From: an uncultured Clostridia bacterium
GTDB lineage: Bacteria > Bacillota > Clostridia > Oscillospirales > Ruminococcaceae
DNA length: 7,276 bases
NCBI GenBank assembly: GCA_946563605.1
Contig: CAMNVW010000072.1
Location: forward strand, 1-7,276
Reading direction: 5' to 3'
The notes under the pieces were generated by a model. The model searched no databases and was not told the origin of the DNA. It was given only the letters and a program-made list of their open reading frames with translations. This document shows, in pieces, positions 5,805-7,276 of this stretch (its first letter is position 1; each line of letters begins with the position of its first letter). Position numbers and translations under genes: made by a program.

Positions 5805-6644
5805 TTACTGCTCAATCAATGCAGCTTGTACACCATAAGTTTCTGCACACGCCTGTATGCTTCCGTCTGCATAGCTGGCGGCAAAAAAGTCGTTCAAGGC
5901 GGCAGCCAAATCCGAGCCTTTGCGGAAACCAACGCCGTATTCCTCGCTGTTAAGGCTAACGGTATAAGTTAAATCTGCGTAGCCGGTGCCTTCTCCTACC
6001 ATAGCGGCAGCCATGAGGGAGTCAATAATTGCTGCGTCGCAGGTACCGGAGGCAACTTCCATCAGAGCAGAAGCCTGATCTAAGACCGGTATGAAGGTAA
6101 GTCCAAAAGCTTCAGCCTGTTCTTCACCTGCGCTGCCTTCCTCCACGGCAAAGTTTAAATCTGCAAGGCTGTCTGTATCCTGATACTGGTCGGCTGTATC
6201 TGCGGAAACGATAACCACTTGGGCGTTATTGCAGTAAGGCTTGGAACATTCCATGGAACTTAATACCTCGTCGGTGAGGGTCATGCCATTCCATACACAG
6301 TCGATGGTTTTTCCATCAAGCTCCATAATCTTGCTGCCCCATTCGATAGGGATTAACTCAACCTCTACACCTAAGCTGGCTCCGAAGGCTTTTGCCATGT
6401 CCGCATCGAAGCCAATCCATTCGCCGTTTTCATCCTGATAATCCATAGGCGCGAAATCGGTGATACCAACCACCAACGTACCTTTTTCCTGAACATAAGC
6501 CATATCGCTTTCGGCAGTTTTGTCTACGGTGGTATCTTTCTGAGAACTGCTGTTTGTAGCGGAAGTCTTTGGCGCAGTGCCGCAGGCTGCCATAGAAAAT
6601 GCCATCGTTAATCCCATGATGAATGCAATGATTTTTTTCTTCAT
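5805..6644 (-). CDS. Polar amino acid ABC transporter substrate-binding lipoprotein
   Basis: A 279-residue extracellular binding protein anchored by lipid. The signal peptide starts MKKK, with a hydrophobic core and a lipobox SMAAC giving the lipidated Cys at C21, then a Ser/Thr-rich linker to about 47. The two-lobed domain follows: GTLVVGITDFAPMDY (55-69), GFDADMA (78-84), IDCVWNGMTLTDE (114-126), SKPY (134-137), EEGSAGEE (168-175), DAAIIDS (203-209, D208 the likely ligand-amine contact) and EEYGVGFRKG (234-243). Relatives such as HisJ have an Arg directly after the T-x-x motif (R77 in mature HisJ) to bind the ligand carboxylate; here the aligned residue is V127, an apparent loss. The start has GGGAG 10 nt upstream. 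First gene of the importer operon, with its own promoter. The ligand is uncertain. Confidence 0.95.
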   Translation of the reverse strand: MKKKIIAFIMGLTMAFSMAACGTAPKTSATNSSSQKDTTVDKTAESDMAYVQEKGTLVVGITDFAPMDYQDENGEWIGFDADMAKAFGASLGVEVELIPIEWGSKIMELDGKTIDCVWNGMTLTDEVLSSMECSKPYCNNAQVVIVSADTADQYQDTDSLADLNFAVEEGSAGEEQAEAFGLTFIPVLDQASALMEVASGTCDAAIIDSLMAAAMVGEGTGYADLTYTVSLNSEEYGVGFRKGSDLAAALNDFFAASYADGSIQACAETYGVQAALIEQ

Positions 6645-6693
6645 AATAGTGATTCTCCCTTAAAAAAATTTTATGTGCGTGAAGTGTATTAAC

Positions 6694-6722
6694 ATATTAT
6701 CAGATTAGCGTACTAAAGTCAA
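6694..6722 (-). promoter_or_regulatory. Sigma-A-type promoter of the amino acid importer operon
   Basis: On the minus strand TTGACT (6722-6717) and TAATAT (6699-6694) are 17 bp apart, predicting a start near 6687 and a leader of about 43 nt. A GATAAT (6701-6696) is an alternative -10 at 15 bp spacing. Two nested inverted repeats lie at or upstream of the -35: TACTAAA/TTTAGTA (6711-6717, 6747-6753) and TAAAATT/AATTTTA (6727-6733, 6744-6750). They could be operator sites, but A/T-rich chance is not excluded. The leader is too short for a T-box or large riboswitch. Confidence 0.7.
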
Positions 6723-6822
6723 GAAGTAAAATTCAGAAAAAATAATTTTAGTATGGATAATAGAATCTTGTTTTTTGGGGTAAAAAGGGAAGGGTCGCAG
6801 GAAAAGATAGATTTTTCATATA

Positions 6823-6890
6823 TAAACGCAAGTGAAAATGATAAATAAACAAAAGCCCCGGACACGGTTTGCGTGTCGAGCTCTTGGTGG
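6823..6890. repeat. Direct repeat copy A of the tRNA 3' flank
   Basis: Begins TAAACGCAAGTGAAAA, runs through a hairpin and ends TTGGTGG. It matches copy B (6924-6995) in the opening 16 bases with one difference, in the hairpin layout with a TTGCGT core, and in the final TGGTGG. In copy B that final motif is the encoded CCA end of the tRNA. Copy A therefore looks like the remains of a second tRNA-terminator unit whose tRNA body has gone. Confidence 0.65.
6841..6882 (-). terminator. Second, distal terminator downstream of tRNA-Arg
   Basis: On the minus strand AGCTC-GACACG pairs with CGTGTC-(CG)GGGCT around CAAAC, with a two-base bulge and one G-T pair. It is followed by TTTTGTTTATTTA. It lies about 100 bp beyond the first tRNA terminator and would keep tRNA transcription out of the importer promoter. 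Confidence 0.65.
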
Positions 6891-6923
6891 GTGGGTTTAT
6901 GTTAAAGTTATAGATGGTAATTG

Positions 6924-6995
6924 TAAACGCAAATGAAAAAGGTAAAATAAAAACCGAGCCCAGAACGCGGATTGCGTCCAGGCTCAGTCTGGTGG
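6924..6995. repeat. Direct repeat copy B of the tRNA 3' flank
   Basis: Begins TAAACGCAAATGAAAA, contains the proximal tRNA terminator and ends CTGGTGG, where the last TGG is the complement of the tRNA CCA. It is the intact counterpart of copy A, 101 bp to the left start to start. Confidence 0.65.
6942..6985 (-). terminator. Proximal terminator of tRNA-Arg
   Basis: On the minus strand GAGCCTGGACGC (6985-6974) pairs with GCGTTCTGGGCTC (6968-6956) around AATCC, with two wobble pairs and one bulged T. The tail is GGTTTTTATTTTA. It begins 7 bases after the tRNA CCA. Confidence 0.8.
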
Positions 6996-7069
6996 TATGC
7001 CCGATGCGATTCGAACGCACGGCCTTCAGAGTCGGAGTCTGACGCTCTATCCAACTGAGCTACGGGCAC
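6993..7069 (-). tRNA. tRNA-Arg, anticodon CCG
   Basis: The minus strand folds as a complete 77-nt cloverleaf. The acceptor GTGCCCG pairs with CGGGCAT, with a G-U at the first pair. The D arm is GCTC/GAGC with a 9-nt loop. The anticodon stem TCAGA/TCTGA carries loop CTCCGAC, giving anticodon CCG, which reads the Arg codon CGG. The variable region is 5 nt, the T arm is GTGCG-TTCGAAT-CGCAT, the discriminator is A, and the CCA end is encoded (6995-6993). A promoter lies directly upstream and a terminator directly downstream, so it is probably a single-gene transcript. Confidence 0.96.
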
Positions 7070-7089
7070 ATACTATTAACAACTCACCT

Positions 7090-7119
7090 ATTATAACATA
7101 TCTGCGAAGGAAATGTAAA
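7090..7119 (-). promoter_or_regulatory. Promoter of tRNA-Arg
   Basis: On the minus strand TTTACA (7119-7114) and a perfect TATAAT (7095-7090) are 18 bp apart. The predicted start is near 7083, about 14 nt before the mature tRNA 5' end. Confidence 0.85.
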
Positions 7120-7204
7120 GAGGAAGTTGTACGGATGTTGGATAAATTGAGAGGGGAGGTTCTGCGGTGTACTTAGAGGTGAAGTTTTCAGAGAAAAGAG
7201 GGTG

Positions 7205-7276
7205 TTTTTTCTTTTTTCAAAAAAGTGCAATTTTTTTGAAAAAAGGTGTTGACAAAAGGTTGAGGGCATGATATTA
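7205..7276 (+). promoter_or_regulatory. Rightward promoter cut by the window edge, with A/T-tract upstream region
   Basis: A consensus TTGACA (7249-7254) is followed after 17 bp by TATTA (7272-7276), where the window stops. Long T and A tracts (7205-7246), including the palindrome CTTTTTTCAAAAAAG (7211-7225), resemble an UP-type region. The downstream gene is not visible. A stable-RNA operon is possible because a tRNA is adjacent, but this is inference. Nothing else is seen in 7120-7204. Confidence 0.6.

Noticed and set aside
6645..6693. Riboswitch or T-box in the importer leader
   Set aside because: The predicted leader is only about 43 nt, with no conserved T-box or SAM/lysine-type elements visible.
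6748..7020. Minus-strand 90-residue frame
   Set aside because: It starts inside tRNA-Arg and runs through both terminators; composition is not protein-like.
7084..7269. Minus-strand 61-residue frame at the right end
   Set aside because: It is A/T-tract driven, crosses the tRNA promoter and the edge promoter, and lacks a ribosome binding site.

Overview
The window looks like chromosomal DNA from a Firmicute, most likely of class Clostridia. The grounds are strong GGAGG-type ribosome binding sites, a TTG start, an A/T-rich spacer style with many hairpins, a Gram-positive-type lipoprotein ABC importer, and a tRNA-Arg(CCG) with encoded CCA. I cannot name a genus. All the protein-coding genes are ordinary families; the unusual material is in the intergenic DNA.

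Layout, left to right. Bases 2-496 (+) are the 3' part of an RsuA/RluB-type rRNA pseudouridine synthase with a long basic tail, closed by a strong terminator at 500-538. Bases 540-1511 hold no convincing gene. They carry a four-unit tandem array with a period of about 132 bp (546-1060), then a chain of roughly ten short perfect or near-perfect hairpins (1061-1474). Next is a + strand cluster: histidine phosphatase (1512-2042), a six-helix DUF308/HdeD-like membrane protein (2093-2626) and glycerol kinase glpK (2645-4129). The gaps of 50 and 18 bp, with no terminator between, suggest one operon. A bidirectional terminator (4179-4212) separates it from a convergent minus-strand operon.

The minus-strand operon reads right to left: substrate-binding lipoprotein (6644-5805), permease (5717-5031), ATPase (5018-4233). 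It is a complete polar amino acid ABC importer. A sigma-A-type promoter lies upstream (6694-6722). A hairpin between the first two genes could give more binding protein than membrane parts. Further right, still on minus, is tRNA-Arg(CCG) (6993-7069) with its own promoter and two tandem, sequence-related terminators, one apparently the relic of a lost or duplicated tRNA unit. The right edge shows a -35 box and part of a -10 box facing right, so another transcription unit (possibly stable RNA) should begin just outside.

I found no evidence for a new defence system, CRISPR array, transposase or phage module. The best candidates for something undescribed are the 132-bp array and the adjacent palindrome chain, which may be a family of dispersed structured repeats. 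Smaller points are a glycerol kinase without the histidine loop used for HPr control in many Firmicutes, and a binding protein that appears to lack the usual ligand-carboxylate arginine.
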